Positions 25,645 through 35,065 of a stretch of 64,000 bases of DNA are shown here, in pieces (within the stretch, counting starts at the first letter, position 1; each line of letters begins with the position of its first letter). The translations under genes and the position numbers were made by a program. Location: positions 1 to 64,000 of the forward strand of contig CAZCHE010000008.1 in NCBI GenBank assembly GCA_964498395.1, given 5' to 3'. The notes beneath the pieces are model-generated. The model made no database searches. It saw only the letters and a program-made list of their open reading frames with translations, and was not told where the DNA came from. The stretch comes from Parapedobacter sp964498395 (lineage in GTDB: Bacteria > Bacteroidota > Bacteroidia > Sphingobacteriales > Sphingobacteriaceae).

Positions 25645-26607
25645 ATGGGATTGTTTGATTTTTTCAAGAAGAAACAAGACACGCCTGAGGCGCAGGAAGC
25701 ACTAGACAAAGGGCTGGAGAAAACCAAAGAAGGGTTTTTCTCCAAGATTACCAAAGCCGTGGTCGGTAAGTCTACCGTAGACGATGAGGTGCTTGATAAC
25801 CTGGAGGAGATATTGGTCACGTCGGACGTGGGTGTAAGCACGACCCTCAAAATCATCGAGCGAATCGAGGCGCGTGTGGCCCGCGACAAGTATGTGAATA
25901 CCGCTGAGCTCAACACCATCTTGCGCGAGGAGATACAGGCGTTGCTTGCCGAAAACAATAGCTCGGACTTTGAGCAATTTGAATACGGTGAGCATAAGCC
26001 TTACGTGATCATGGTCGTGGGTGTCAATGGCGTAGGCAAGACCACCACGATTGGCAAACTCGCGCACCAGCTTAAGGAAGCCGGTAATCAGGTTGTCCTC
26101 GGGGCGGCAGATACCTTCCGGGCGGCGGCGGTGGATCAAATCAAACTCTGGGGCGAACGTGTAGGCGTGCGTGTCGTAGCGCAAGCCATGGGATCTGACC
26201 CAGCATCCGTAGCGTATGATACGGTAAAATCTGCGGTGTCCAACGGTGATGATGTAGCCATCATCGATACGGCTGGGAGACTGCACAATAAAGTAGCCCT
26301 GATGAATGAGCTCGGTAAAATCAAAAATGTGATGCAGAAAGTCGTTCCTGATGCTCCACATGAGATTCTGCTAGTGCTTGATGCCTCTACCGGCCAAAAT
26401 GCCATCGAACAGTGCAAGCAATTTACGCAGGCTACGGATGTCAATGCATTGGCATTGACCAAACTCGACGGAACCGCAAAGGGTGGCGTAGCCATCGGGA
26501 TTTCTGACCAGTTCAAAATACCGGTAAAATACATCGGCGTGGGCGAAAAGATTGGTGATCTCCAACTATTCAATAAAAAGGAATTTGTAGACTCGCTGTT
26601 TAAATAA
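25645..26607 (+). CDS. ftsY: Signal recognition particle receptor FtsY
   Basis: GTPase receptor that delivers SRP-ribosome complexes to the membrane. The start MGLFDFFKKKQDTPEAQEAL at 25645 is chosen because FtsY in this phylum begins this way; the extension to 25624 has no support. The N domain covers ~1-110. The NG GTPase has GVNGVGKTTTIGKLAHQL (P-loop), DTFRAAAVDQIKLW, DTAGRLHNK and TKLDGTAKGGVAIG. It lacks the long acidic A domain of E. coli, as usual for Bacteroidota. rimO follows after 17 bases. Confidence 0.97.
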   Translation: MGLFDFFKKKQDTPEAQEALDKGLEKTKEGFFSKITKAVVGKSTVDDEVLDNLEEILVTSDVGVSTTLKIIERIEARVARDKYVNTAELNTILREEIQALLAENNSSDFEQFEYGEHKPYVIMVVGVNGVGKTTTIGKLAHQLKEAGNQVVLGAADTFRAAAVDQIKLWGERVGVRVVAQAMGSDPASVAYDTVKSAVSNGDDVAIIDTAGRLHNKVALMNELGKIKNVMQKVVPDAPHEILLVLDASTGQNAIEQCKQFTQATDVNALALTKLDGTAKGGVAIGISDQFKIPVKYIGVGEKIGDLQLFNKKEFVDSLFK

Positions 26608-26624
26608 TAGACGGGTAAGGCGCG

Positions 26625-27959
26625 ATGAAAACGAAGCAAACAACACCGACCCCTGCTGTGCAGAAGCCACGAGTAAACGTAGTGACCTTGGGCTGCTCGA
26701 AGAATATCCATGACAGTGAGGTGCTGATGGGCCAATTGCGCGGCAATGACATGCAAGTGGTCCACGAAGCGGCCAATGTGCGTGAAGACGATATCGTGGT
26801 CATTAATACCTGTGGTTTTATAGATAACGCTAAGCAGGAATCCATCGATACCATCTTGCAGTACAGTGCGCTTAAGGATGAGGGGCGTGTGGGCAAAGTG
26901 ATCGTTACAGGCTGCCTTTCCGAACGCTATAAACCTGAATTGCAATCGGAAATACCGAATGTCGATGCCTATTTCGGTACCAACGACCTGCGGGACCTAC
27001 TGGGTACCATCGGTGCCGACTATAAATATGAGCTCTTGGGAGAGCGTATGCTCACGACCCCGACGCATTTTGCCTATTTCAAGATTGCCGAAGGGTGTAA
27101 CCGGCCTTGCTCATTTTGCGCCATCCCGTTGATGCGGGGCAAACACGTATCCAAACCCATGGATGATTTGGTGCGGGAGGCCAAGCACCTGGCTACCAAT
27201 GGCACGAAAGAATTGATTTTAATTGCACAGGATCTCACCTACTACGGCCTTGACGTATACGGCAAGCGTAACCTGGCCGATTTGCTCCGCAGGCTATCGG
27301 ATGTGGAAGGTATCGAATGGATCCGGCTGCAGTATGCGTATCCATCGGGCTTCCCCATGGATATCCTGGATGTAATGGCCGAGCGCAGCAATATCTGCAA
27401 TTACCTGGATATGCCGCTGCAACACATCAGTGATAACATGTTGAAATCCATGCGCAGGGGTATCACCAAGCAAAAAACCATTGACTTGGTGAATGCCATC
27501 CGCGACCGAGTGCCCGACATTGCGCTGCGCACCACGCTGATTTGCGGATACCCCGGCGAAACCGAGCAGGATTTTGAAGAGATGCAACAATGGGTGGCCG
27601 ATACCCGTTTTGACCGCTTAGGATGCTTCACCTATTCACACGAGGAGAAAACACATGCCCATAGTTTGGTAGATGATGTTTCCGAGGAAGAAAAAGCCTC
27701 ACGGGTAGAACAAATCATGGACATCCAACAGGGCATTTCATACGAGATTAACCAAACGAAGGTAGGAAAAACGTACAAGGTGTTGGTAGATAAAATGGAA
27801 GGCGAATACTTCGTGGGTCGTACCGAGTATGATTCACCCGAAGTAGATAACGAGGTGTTGATACCGGCAGCCGATCATTACTTGACCCCCGGTCGTTTTG
27901 TGCAGGTGACGGTTGACAAGGCGGAAGATTTCGATTTGTATGGAACGATTGTCAAATAA
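26625..27959 (+). CDS. rimO: Ribosomal protein uS12 methylthiotransferase RimO
   Basis: Radical-SAM enzyme adding a methylthio group to the conserved Asp of S12. The N-terminal UPF0004 domain has its three cluster Cys in TLGCSKN, NTCGF and VTGCLSERY. The radical-SAM loop is GCNRPCSFCAIPLMRGKHVS (CxxxCxxC). A C-terminal TRAM domain (~370-444) recognises the substrate. Length 444 is normal. It follows ftsY closely and precedes bshC. Confidence 0.97.
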   Translation: MKTKQTTPTPAVQKPRVNVVTLGCSKNIHDSEVLMGQLRGNDMQVVHEAANVREDDIVVINTCGFIDNAKQESIDTILQYSALKDEGRVGKVIVTGCLSERYKPELQSEIPNVDAYFGTNDLRDLLGTIGADYKYELLGERMLTTPTHFAYFKIAEGCNRPCSFCAIPLMRGKHVSKPMDDLVREAKHLATNGTKELILIAQDLTYYGLDVYGKRNLADLLRRLSDVEGIEWIRLQYAYPSGFPMDILDVMAERSNICNYLDMPLQHISDNMLKSMRRGITKQKTIDLVNAIRDRVPDIALRTTLICGYPGETEQDFEEMQQWVADTRFDRLGCFTYSHEEKTHAHSLVDDVSEEEKASRVEQIMDIQQGISYEINQTKVGKTYKVLVDKMEGEYFVGRTEYDSPEVDNEVLIPAADHYLTPGRFVQVTVDKAEDFDLYGTIVK

Positions 27960-27992
27960 TCGTTATCTATCGTTGCTTTTGCCACTAACCAC

Positions 27993-28000
27993 TATTTTTG
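27993..28000 (+). promoter_or_regulatory. -7 box TATTTTTG six bases before bshC
   Basis: TATTTTTG fits TAnnTTTG, with a weak TTG at 27973-27975 upstream. The bshC ATG (28007) follows after six bases, again implying a leaderless or nearly leaderless message. Confidence 0.4.
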
Positions 28001-28006
28001 TTTACG

Positions 28007-29596
28007 ATGAAGGCGACCTATATAGATTACCGGGACACAAACGCATTTTCAAAAACGTTGTTGGCCTATTTAGACAACGACCCCCAGCTTGCCCCATTTG
28101 CAGGCAATAGGCCGACCAACGAAGGGTTTGCCAAACAACTGGCGACTAAGGCTGGAAAAACCGACCGGAATGTTTTAGTACAAAGCCTGCGGCACCAATA
28201 TGGTGCATTGCTGGAGCAAGAGCCTGCGGTCGCAGCCAATATCACCGCCTTATTGGACGAGCATACGTTCACGGTGACGACAGGCCATCAACTCAATATC
28301 TTTACCGGCCCTTTATATTTTATTTTCAAGATCGTCACCACGATCCGGCTTTGTCAGGATCTTAAAGCATCATTTCCTGAATATGACTTTGTGCCGGTGT
28401 ATTGGATGGCTACGGAGGATCACGACTTTGCTGAGATCAACTACACAAAGCTGCATGGTAAGAAAATCGCTTGGGAGACTGCAGCGCAGGGCGCTACGGG
28501 AAGGATGAGTACAGCGAGCATGGTGGAAGCCGTGCGGCGGTACCAAAGTTTCCTGGGGCTTTCGGATAATTCCGCCAAACTGGCCCAATTGATCGAAGAA
28601 GCGTACCTCCGACATAACAACCTTGCGGCCGCTACCCGGTACCTGGTCAATGGATTGTTCGGGCAATACGGCCTCGTGATTGTCGATGCGGACGGCGCGT
28701 CGCTTAAGCGAAGCTTTGCACCACTAATCGAGCAGGATATTATCGGTGAACATAGCCACAAAGCGATTGAAAACACCTCGAGCGCACTCAAAGAAGCTGG
28801 TTTTTCGACCCAGGTGCATGCTCGGGAGATCAACTTTTTCTATTTGACCGATGCATTCCGGGAGCGCATCGTGAAGCATGACGATGGGCGATATGAGGTG
28901 CTCCACCAAGAGATTTATTTTACCGAAGAAGAATTGCGAGCGGAGATACAGCGCCATCCCGAAAGGTTCAGCCCCAATGTGGTGATGCGACCCTTGTACC
29001 AAGAAGTGATTTTGCCAAACCTTGCCTATATCGGGGGTGGAGCCGAAATAGTATATTGGCTGCAACTCAAGCACAGTTTTCAGCATTATGGCGTAGACTT
29101 CCCCATCTTGGTGCCGCGCAATTCAGCGATGGTGACGGATGACAACATGGCCGTGAAGGTGCTACGCCTAGATCTGACGTTTAGGAGTATTTTTAAGACT
29201 GAAGAAGAGCTGAAGAAAGAATATGTTCGCCGCCATACCAAGCATCGGCTCAACCTCAATGATGAATGGATGGAATTGAATGCCATCTTTGGTAAGATCC
29301 GATTGCGTGCACATAAAATTGACCCTAGCCTTGGTCCAAGTACGGATGCCGTGAAGGCCCGACTGAAGAAAGCCATTAATAATCTAGAAAAAAAGCTGCT
29401 GAAAGCCGACAAGCGGAATCATGAGGATGCGTTGATACAGATCGCGCGGATAAAAGAGAAGCTTTTCCCCGGAGGGGCGCTGCAGGAGCGATCGGAAAAT
29501 TTCGGGTTGCTGTACGTCAAATACGGCGATGGCTTGATCCGCGAACTCATTCGGCACTTCAATCCCTTGGATTTTAAATTCACCATCATTTATTGA
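28007..29596 (+). CDS. bshC: Putative cysteine ligase BshC (bacillithiol synthesis)
   Basis: BshC adds cysteine to GlcN-malate in the last step of bacillithiol synthesis. Family marks are the opening MKATYIDYRDTN, TTGHQLNIFTGPLYFIFKI, YWMATEDHDFAEIN and the C-terminal KYGDGLIRELIRHFNPLDFKFTII. A long coiled-coil segment (~440-495: KARLKKAINNLEKKLLKADK) mediates dimerisation. Length 529 is normal. I start at the ATG at 28007 rather than the TTG at 27998, which lies in the promoter box. It overlaps the convergent PepSY gene by 11 bases. bshA/bshB are not in the window. Confidence 0.95.
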   Translation: MKATYIDYRDTNAFSKTLLAYLDNDPQLAPFAGNRPTNEGFAKQLATKAGKTDRNVLVQSLRHQYGALLEQEPAVAANITALLDEHTFTVTTGHQLNIFTGPLYFIFKIVTTIRLCQDLKASFPEYDFVPVYWMATEDHDFAEINYTKLHGKKIAWETAAQGATGRMSTASMVEAVRRYQSFLGLSDNSAKLAQLIEEAYLRHNNLAAATRYLVNGLFGQYGLVIVDADGASLKRSFAPLIEQDIIGEHSHKAIENTSSALKEAGFSTQVHAREINFFYLTDAFRERIVKHDDGRYEVLHQEIYFTEEELRAEIQRHPERFSPNVVMRPLYQEVILPNLAYIGGGAEIVYWLQLKHSFQHYGVDFPILVPRNSAMVTDDNMAVKVLRLDLTFRSIFKTEEELKKEYVRRHTKHRLNLNDEWMELNAIFGKIRLRAHKIDPSLGPSTDAVKARLKKAINNLEKKLLKADKRNHEDALIQIARIKEKLFPGGALQERSENFGLLYVKYGDGLIRELIRHFNPLDFKFTIIY

Positions 29597-30923
29597 CCGG
29601 TGGCGCTATTGAATTTAAAGCTGGCTTGGTGGCGGGGGTAATAGTTGGTTGTGCTGCAGATCGGCTACCAGACTTTTTCCGCTTTTTCCCAAACTTATTT
29701 ATCCAAATCAATGTTCCCGTGACGGGCAGACTGGTAGCAATCAAGCAAGCGATGAAATAGAGTATTTTTGAAAAGGTACCATATACATCACCAATATGTA
29801 ATGCTTTGATAGAGCCCGCAACCCTTTCATTAAAAGGTTTTTGGGCAAATATATCCAGTGAGATAAGTTCACCTGTTTGCGCATGCAATGACAGCCTATC
29901 GCCAGCAACCGGTGCAAAAAAACCAACTTTTGTTTTGGTGATTTGCACGGGATCCGTTGGCTTGGCCGGTAAGGTGATGGTATAGTCCCCGGGGTATGGC
30001 AGGTGCGTATTTGCAGCTGTCACCAGCGCGGATATTGATAGCGACGGTAGGGAGTCCGCGGTGTCGTTACCTATTGCTAGGGACGCCGTTTGCCTCATAT
30101 TTTCCCCTTGTACGGTATTCCGGTTTTCGCCATTGCGTCCACGGGGAGTTTCGACCTCGGGTTTATATGTTCCCAACGTCTTTTGCAATCCGGTACGGTA
30201 CCACGGGAAAGACCATTGTGGCCCGGTAAGGCCCATTACCAAAAGCAGAATTAGGGAATAGAAACCCAGGGAATTGTGCAGGTCGTGGTTTGTACGCTTC
30301 CAACTTCCTCCAGTTTTTATCTTTAATCCCTGCTTCCAGTTTCTTACTTTCTGCGGGATCCAAATAATAAGACCGGTAATGCACCCAAGCGTGAAAATAA
30401 TGGTTGCCCAGCCACTGATCATACTTCCCAGTCTCCGGTTCTCTATGCCTTCGATGATTGGTTTCTCTACTTTGTCTAGTAACAACCACCGGTGCAGGCT
30501 AAACATGGTGCTCATGAAATCCTTTGCTGCATTCTTGTCTGTTGAGGCACCAAGCAATTCCCCGTTGTATGGATTAATCATATAGGATGTACCAAACCGG
30601 CTGTTATCGCCCTCTTTCCTGACCACGTATGCATAGGTGCGTTTGGGATCGTTGGGTATTCTCACCGCATTCACATTACCTCCCGTCTGTTGGGATACTT
30701 CCTGAAGGAACGTATCGGGTGCCTTCCGCTCTTCACCACTAGGAACGGCTACTTTGTAAAGATGAGGGGTACCCCATTCGGTTAATTCCGTATTAAAAAC
30801 ATATAATGTGCCTGATAGGCAAATCACGAAAATGATGATGCCGCTTGACAAACCTAACCAAAGGTGGATGTCATTAAATAGTTTTCGCGTTTTTTGCCAG
30901 GTTGTTTTGTTTTTGTTCGCCAT
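29586..30923 (-). CDS. PepSY-associated transmembrane protein (iron-regulated/siderophore reductase-like)
   Basis: Four membrane helices: one near the N-terminus (LSSGIIIFVICLSGTLYVF), one at ~165-190, one at ~215-235 (LGFYSLILLLVMGLTGPQWSF) and one near the C-terminus (ILYFIACLIATSLPVTGTLIWI). Conserved histidines flank them (NDIHLWLG, FSLHRWLLL, NHDLHNSLGFY, KALHIGDVYG). This is the PepSY_TM family, often linked to siderophore-iron reduction at the inner membrane. The C-terminal tail is basic, then low-complexity. Single gene; a TonB receptor partner is not adjacent. Confidence 0.9.
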   Translation of the reverse strand: MANKNKTTWQKTRKLFNDIHLWLGLSSGIIIFVICLSGTLYVFNTELTEWGTPHLYKVAVPSGEERKAPDTFLQEVSQQTGGNVNAVRIPNDPKRTYAYVVRKEGDNSRFGTSYMINPYNGELLGASTDKNAAKDFMSTMFSLHRWLLLDKVEKPIIEGIENRRLGSMISGWATIIFTLGCITGLIIWIPQKVRNWKQGLKIKTGGSWKRTNHDLHNSLGFYSLILLLVMGLTGPQWSFPWYRTGLQKTLGTYKPEVETPRGRNGENRNTVQGENMRQTASLAIGNDTADSLPSLSISALVTAANTHLPYPGDYTITLPAKPTDPVQITKTKVGFFAPVAGDRLSLHAQTGELISLDIFAQKPFNERVAGSIKALHIGDVYGTFSKILYFIACLIATSLPVTGTLIWINKFGKKRKKSGSRSAAQPTITPATKPALNSIAPPVNK

Positions 30924-31091
30924 GGAGGTTTGTTAAGATACTTGCCTCGTAATCAATTGTTTTAAAGCAGTCTAAATAAAGCCCGCAAATAAACAGTTTT
31001 TTGATGGAAAAAGGAAATCTTTTTTGAAGAACAAGTACTGGCGAAAAGATACGGCTCATGGGGAGCGGGTCGGCGATTTATGGCATTGGTT

Positions 31092-31823
31092 TCAATATTC
31101 TTTATCCCGTGTGAAAGGAACAAACCGAACAAGGCTGAGGTTCGTTTTGATAAGCTCATCGCCTTTTTTCTCAATCAACATCAGGGTCTGTGTGGATGCT
31201 TGGGGGCCTACCGGTATCACCATTTTACCACCATCTTTCAGCTGTTCGATAAGTGGAGGCGGAATATCTTCTGCGGCAGCTGTGACAATGATGGCGTCAA
31301 ATGGGGCCTTGGTTTCCAATCCCTGGTAGCCGTCGCCGATGATGATGCTCACATTTTTATAACCCAATTTATCCATCAGTTTCTTCGTTCGCTCGCCCAG
31401 TTCCTTAACAATCTCGATGGTATACACCTCACTGACAATTTCAGCCAAAACAGCAGCCTGGTATCCGGATCCGGCCCCGATTTCAAGGATTCGGTCGCCC
31501 GCCTTGGGCGCAAGCAGTTGCGTCATATATGCCACAATATAAGGCTGTGATATCGTTTGGTCATAACCTATGGGAAGCGGTTTGTCTTCATATGCGTATT
31601 TCTGCAATGATGTAGGTACGAACAAATGACGTTCGACTTTACGCATCGCCTCCAATGTGGCTGGGTGATCGATGCCTCGGGCTTCGATTTGGTGGTAAAC
31701 CATGGCTTTTCGCAGGGCAGTATAGTTTTGTACGGCAGCAGGCAGGACTATCCATGAGATAAGTAACAGAGCTACGTACGGTGCCATTCGCACATAAAAG
31801 GCATTACTTTGCACGGTGTCCAT
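31092..31823 (-). CDS. pcm: Protein-L-isoaspartate O-methyltransferase
   Basis: Repairs damaged proteins by methylating isoaspartyl residues with S-adenosylmethionine. The SAM-binding motif is RILEIGAGSGYQAAVLAEIV, preceded by ALRKAMVYHQIEARGI and LPIGYDQTISQPYIVAYMTQLL, all typical of PCMT. An N-terminal hydrophobic stretch (YVALLLISWIVLPAAV) precedes the enzyme, so unlike E. coli Pcm this one is probably exported or membrane-anchored, as seen in some Bacteroidota. Length 243. Single gene. Confidence 0.94.
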   Translation of the reverse strand: MDTVQSNAFYVRMAPYVALLLISWIVLPAAVQNYTALRKAMVYHQIEARGIDHPATLEAMRKVERHLFVPTSLQKYAYEDKPLPIGYDQTISQPYIVAYMTQLLAPKAGDRILEIGAGSGYQAAVLAEIVSEVYTIEIVKELGERTKKLMDKLGYKNVSIIIGDGYQGLETKAPFDAIIVTAAAEDIPPPLIEQLKDGGKMVIPVGPQASTQTLMLIEKKGDELIKTNLSLVRFVPFTRDKEY

Positions 31824-31976
31824 CGCTGTCGGTTAATTGTCGAGACCTTTCTAGCAGTAACAATTATGGAGGGAAAGGGTTTTGCTCAGTGTTGTGTACA
31901 GGTTGATCTATCTTGATAACCCCTAGTAGAGACGAAATGCTCGGTTCGCCGAATGGGTTGCTGACCGTTGTACGCA

Positions 31977-32221
31977 TTATTGAATGTTTCGTGACCGCAA
32001 TTCTTTCTTAATTTCATTGATTGTTTTGTAGTTCATAATGACGATCGGAGAAAGGGCGAATGGAATAGCAGTTAAAGGGCTAAATGCCGTCGTTATGGAA
32101 GTATAAATGGTGATGACTAACCGGATAGTAACATACCGATTAAAACCCCTGTAACTGCGGATAGCGATTTCTTTTTCTTTAGTAAATCCTCATTGCTTAT
32201 TTCACTTAGATTTTTTTTCAT
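31977..32221 (-). pseudogene. Frameshifted small two-helix membrane protein
   Basis: From the ATG at 32221 the minus strand reads MKKNLSEISNEDLLKKKKSL then SAVTGVLIGMLLSG and hits TAG (32119-32117). The next frame continues without a gap as RLVITIYTSITTAFSPLTAI then PFALSPIVIMNYKTINEIKKELRSRN to TAA at 31979-31977. Together these make a coherent ~81-residue protein: polar N-terminus, two membrane helices, basic tail. This is a layout I know from small hypothetical proteins of Bacteroidota. The span of 245 bases is one short of a whole number of codons, consistent with a single-base deletion in the first helix. Function unknown. The surrounding 31824-31976 and 32222-32380 hold nothing identifiable. 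Confidence 0.7.
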
Positions 32222-32380
32222 GGTGTTTTGGAGTTTATTATATAATACTTTTGAGTTTATAGCCTTGTCCTGTTATGATGACATAAAATTAAAATCATTC
32301 GGATGGTGCGAGTTTTGGTCTCATTGCAGTTTACGGTTCCTTGACTTCGCGACGTGCTTGGCCTTATGCCAAACTGTTTG

Positions 32381-33232
32381 TTAGGTGTTTGACGTTGCTA
32401 CCGTTTTATCGTTTCTACTCCATTCGCTCCAAGAGCCTACATATAATGTTGGAATTTTTAGTTCGGCATGCGCGAGTGCTAACAATGTATGGCAAGCCGT
32501 TACGCCTGAACCACAATGAACAATAATGTTTTCCGGATCGGTGGCCCCAAACGCCGCGTTATATTTACGTTTTAACGCATTTGGTTTTAGGAATAGTCCA
32601 TTGTCATCCAGGTTTTCAGTAAATGGGATGTTTACCGCTCCCGGAATATGCCCTGCGATTAAATCAATAGGTTCGGTTTTGCCATCATAGCGGTCTTTGT
32701 CTCTGACATCTACTACAATATGGTTTTGATCTTGCGACACTTGTTCGACTTTGTTGATGTCCGCTAGGGACAATTCCCATTGGCCAACCTCGTAGGGTTC
32801 AGCTGCTTTTTTAGCCGATTCCGTTTTTGCGCTCAATGGGAAATTTTGCCTCTTCGCTTCGCTCAGCCCACCGTTTAATACCTGTACTTTTGCATGGCCA
32901 ACGGCATGCAACATCCACCAGAACCGAGCGGCAGCGTTTGAACCATTCTTATCGTCATAAATGATGATATGGCTGTTTTTAGAAATGCCCAATGCCGCTA
33001 ACGTTTTAGCGAAATCCTCGATTGGCGGCAATGGGTGCCTGCCTCCGTCCGACAAGTCATTTTTTATATCCGCTAATTGCGTTTCCAAGTCGACAAAAAG
33101 GGCGCTTTCCAGATGTTCCTTCTCATAATTCGATTTTGCGTCCTTGCCACCACTGACATCGAATAGTAGGACGTCAGGGTTTTTATATATTTCCAGCAGC
33201 TCGCTTACGTTAATGATCGGGGAAATTTTCAT
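32381..33232 (-). CDS. Two-domain rhodanese sulfurtransferase (thiosulfate/3-mercaptopyruvate type)
   Basis: Two rhodanese domains: the N-terminal inactive one (PDVLLFDVSGGKDAKSNYEKEHLESALFVDLE ... GISKNSHIIIYDDKNG) and the C-terminal catalytic one (IVVDVRDKDRYDG ... HIPGAVNIPF ... IIVHCGSGVTACHTLLAL). The active loop CGSGVTA is the 3-mercaptopyruvate sulfurtransferase/SseA form. Role: transfer of sulfane sulfur to cyanide or thiols. The start MKISPIINVSELLEIY at 33232 is preferred to the TTG at 33283, which lies within the promoter. Its promoter shares a palindrome with the gene at 7266. Confidence 0.92.
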   Translation of the reverse strand: MKISPIINVSELLEIYKNPDVLLFDVSGGKDAKSNYEKEHLESALFVDLETQLADIKNDLSDGGRHPLPPIEDFAKTLAALGISKNSHIIIYDDKNGSNAAARFWWMLHAVGHAKVQVLNGGLSEAKRQNFPLSAKTESAKKAAEPYEVGQWELSLADINKVEQVSQDQNHIVVDVRDKDRYDGKTEPIDLIAGHIPGAVNIPFTENLDDNGLFLKPNALKRKYNAAFGATDPENIIVHCGSGVTACHTLLALAHAELKIPTLYVGSWSEWSRNDKTVATSNT

Positions 33233-33280
33233 GTCCTTTTTTATTTCACGGGGGGTTGTATTAAAATGGCGATTAATTCC

Positions 33281-33341
33281 CAAACTTAGATAAATTCGCT
33301 TTTATATGCAATATAATTGCGTTGAATATAAAAGCGAATTT
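33281..33341 (-). promoter_or_regulatory. Palindromic operator-like element and -7 box of the sulfurtransferase
   Basis: On the minus strand TAAGTTTG (33288-33281) lies 10 bases downstream of a palindrome. The outer arms AAATTCGCTTTTATAT (33292-33307) and its exact complement (33326-33341) enclose a GCAAT/ATTGC inner pair. The proximal 32 bases (33281-33312) match the promoter at 7152-7183 at 30 positions. The leader to the ATG at 33232 is about 45 bases. Confidence 0.6.
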
Positions 33342-33614
33342 ATTCGCTATGGTGTGCTTTCATCGGCGCTCATGATTGCTACGCAGTTATCGATCTCTCC
33401 TCTGCCGCTGAGAGGCAACTTTTATAGAGGAAATATACACAATACGGAAGATATTATTTCATCGATTACACTGGGTAGGTTTAAAGGTGCTTAAATAGGA
33501 AACCGTAACTATTTTGTTCCCTAGATGATTAGCTATGTGCTTGTTAGATGGTCGTAGCATTAGCAACATTGTCTATATTTGAGGAAAATAAATCTTGCGC
33601 CAACTATAAGTATT

Positions 33615-34592
33615 ATGGAAAACAAGCAATTATCAAGAAGGCGATTTCTCGGAATCGCAACGGTGGCAGCGGCAGGTATCGCTGGTGCACAGGGAACCGC
33701 ATTTGGGATGCCTGCCTATATTAAAAACCTTGGGAAGCCTAATTCGGTTTTTAAGGGTGTCCAAATCGGTGTCATTACCTATTCATTCCGCAGCATGCCG
33801 GGCAGTGCTGAGCAATTGCTTCAGTATTGCTTAGACAGTAACGTCAGCGCCATCGAATTGATGGGTGACCCTGCTGAGCAGTTTGCCGGAGCTCCTGCAG
33901 GACCACCCTTTCCACGTAGGGGTTCTGAAGAAGGGGCGGCTGCCTGGAAAGAGCATGCCAAGGTGATGGCGAAATGGCGAGAAGGGGTGTCCATGAAGAA
34001 ATTTGAGCAGCTTAGGCAACTATATAATGATGCGGGCATCACCATATATGGCTATAAGCCCAGTGCACTGGGGGTGGATAATACCGATGCAGAGGTGGAT
34101 TACGCTTGTCGTGCAGCCAAGGTGCTGGGAGCAAATCAAGTGACCGTAGAATTCCCAACCGATCCGGCACAGACACAGCGACTGGGCAATATTGCAGGGC
34201 GGCATGGAATATACGTGGGCTACCATGGCCATCTCCAGCAAACATTTGATATGTGGGATAATGCCATCAAGCAGTCAGACTACAATGCTGCGAATTTTGA
34301 CATGGGGCATTATGTCGCCGCTGGTTTTGATCCGATTGCTTTCATTAAAGCCAAGCATCCACATATCGTGAGCATGCACATCAAGGACCGGAAGAATAAA
34401 GAAAATGGCGGGGCAAACCTTCCTTGGGGCGAAGGAGACACACCATTGAAAGAAGCATTGCAGCTCATGGCTAAAGAGAAGTATAGATTTCCAGCTACCA
34501 TCGAATTGGAGTACCAGATACCGGAGGGATCTGATGCTGTCAGGGAAGTGGCAAAATGTGTCGAATATGCACGGAAAGCGCTAGAAGCGTAG
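33615..34592 (+). CDS. Tat-exported sugar phosphate isomerase/epimerase-like TIM barrel
   Basis: The start MENKQLSRRRFLGIATVAAA at 33615 carries a twin-arginine signal (SRRRFLG) and hydrophobic stretch, so the folded protein is exported. The rest is a xylose-isomerase-like TIM barrel: GVQIGVITYSFRSMPG, SNVSAIELMGDPAEQF, YHGHLQQTFDMWDNAI, NFDMGHYVAAGFDPIAFIKAKHPHIVSMHIKDRKNK and ATIELEYQIPEGSD. Metal-binding Glu/His/Asp residues are in place. Such proteins accompany polysaccharide and 3-keto-glycoside breakdown; the exact reaction is unknown. Monocistronic. Confidence 0.88.
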   Translation: MENKQLSRRRFLGIATVAAAGIAGAQGTAFGMPAYIKNLGKPNSVFKGVQIGVITYSFRSMPGSAEQLLQYCLDSNVSAIELMGDPAEQFAGAPAGPPFPRRGSEEGAAAWKEHAKVMAKWREGVSMKKFEQLRQLYNDAGITIYGYKPSALGVDNTDAEVDYACRAAKVLGANQVTVEFPTDPAQTQRLGNIAGRHGIYVGYHGHLQQTFDMWDNAIKQSDYNAANFDMGHYVAAGFDPIAFIKAKHPHIVSMHIKDRKNKENGGANLPWGEGDTPLKEALQLMAKEKYRFPATIELEYQIPEGSDAVREVAKCVEYARKALEA

Positions 34593-34794
34593 CCCGAGCC
34601 GTTTTAGGCTTTTAAACAACGAAGTCATTACTGTTTTTTCCCGATTGGAAGGGCCGTCGGCCAGCAGCAGGGTCGGCGGTTCCATTATCGGGTATCCGGG
34701 GGATGTTGGCATTGGAGAAGAGATCGGAGGTGGACTTTAGGTATAAATCCGTTGTTATGTATACAGTGCTTATTTAGGAAGGTATAACTAAAAG

Positions 34795-34836
34795 AAAAGA
34801 GGCATGCTAGCACGTGAGCTGGCTTATGCCTCTTTT
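34795..34836. terminator. Intrinsic terminator in the 34.6-35.1 kb gap
   Basis: AAAAGAGGCAT (34795-34805) pairs with ATGCCTCTTTT (34826-34836), 20-base loop, with A- and T-rich ends that allow termination in both directions. It lies 200 bases after the TIM-barrel gene. The rest of 34593-35065 is AT-rich with no gene I can support. Confidence 0.65.
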
Positions 34837-35065
34837 GCTGTTTTTGTAGCCTTGATGGGAAATACCACGAAACATTTTATGGGTGATTTGCGGCGATTGG
34901 CTGTCTAAACGGATTGTCAACGATTCGTATGTATATCTATAGAATGAACAAAAGAACTTAATGTGTTCATGTTTTTCCAAAAAAATGAACAAATACTAAA
35001 AATATGTCCATTTAATTTCATTAATTTGCAAATGCGTCCAATACTGAGATAGATTTTGAACGTAT

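Noticed and set aside
25702..26361. 219-codon frame antisense to ftsY
   Set aside because: Mirror of a strongly conserved GTPase gene.
32193..32384. 63-codon plus-strand frame between pcm and the sulfurtransferase
   Set aside because: Cys/Phe-rich antisense of the frameshifted small membrane protein region; no independent support.
33306..33494. 62-codon frame starting inside the palindrome at 33.3 kb
   Set aside because: It begins in the dyad, has no similarity I can see, and the region is better explained as promoter DNA.
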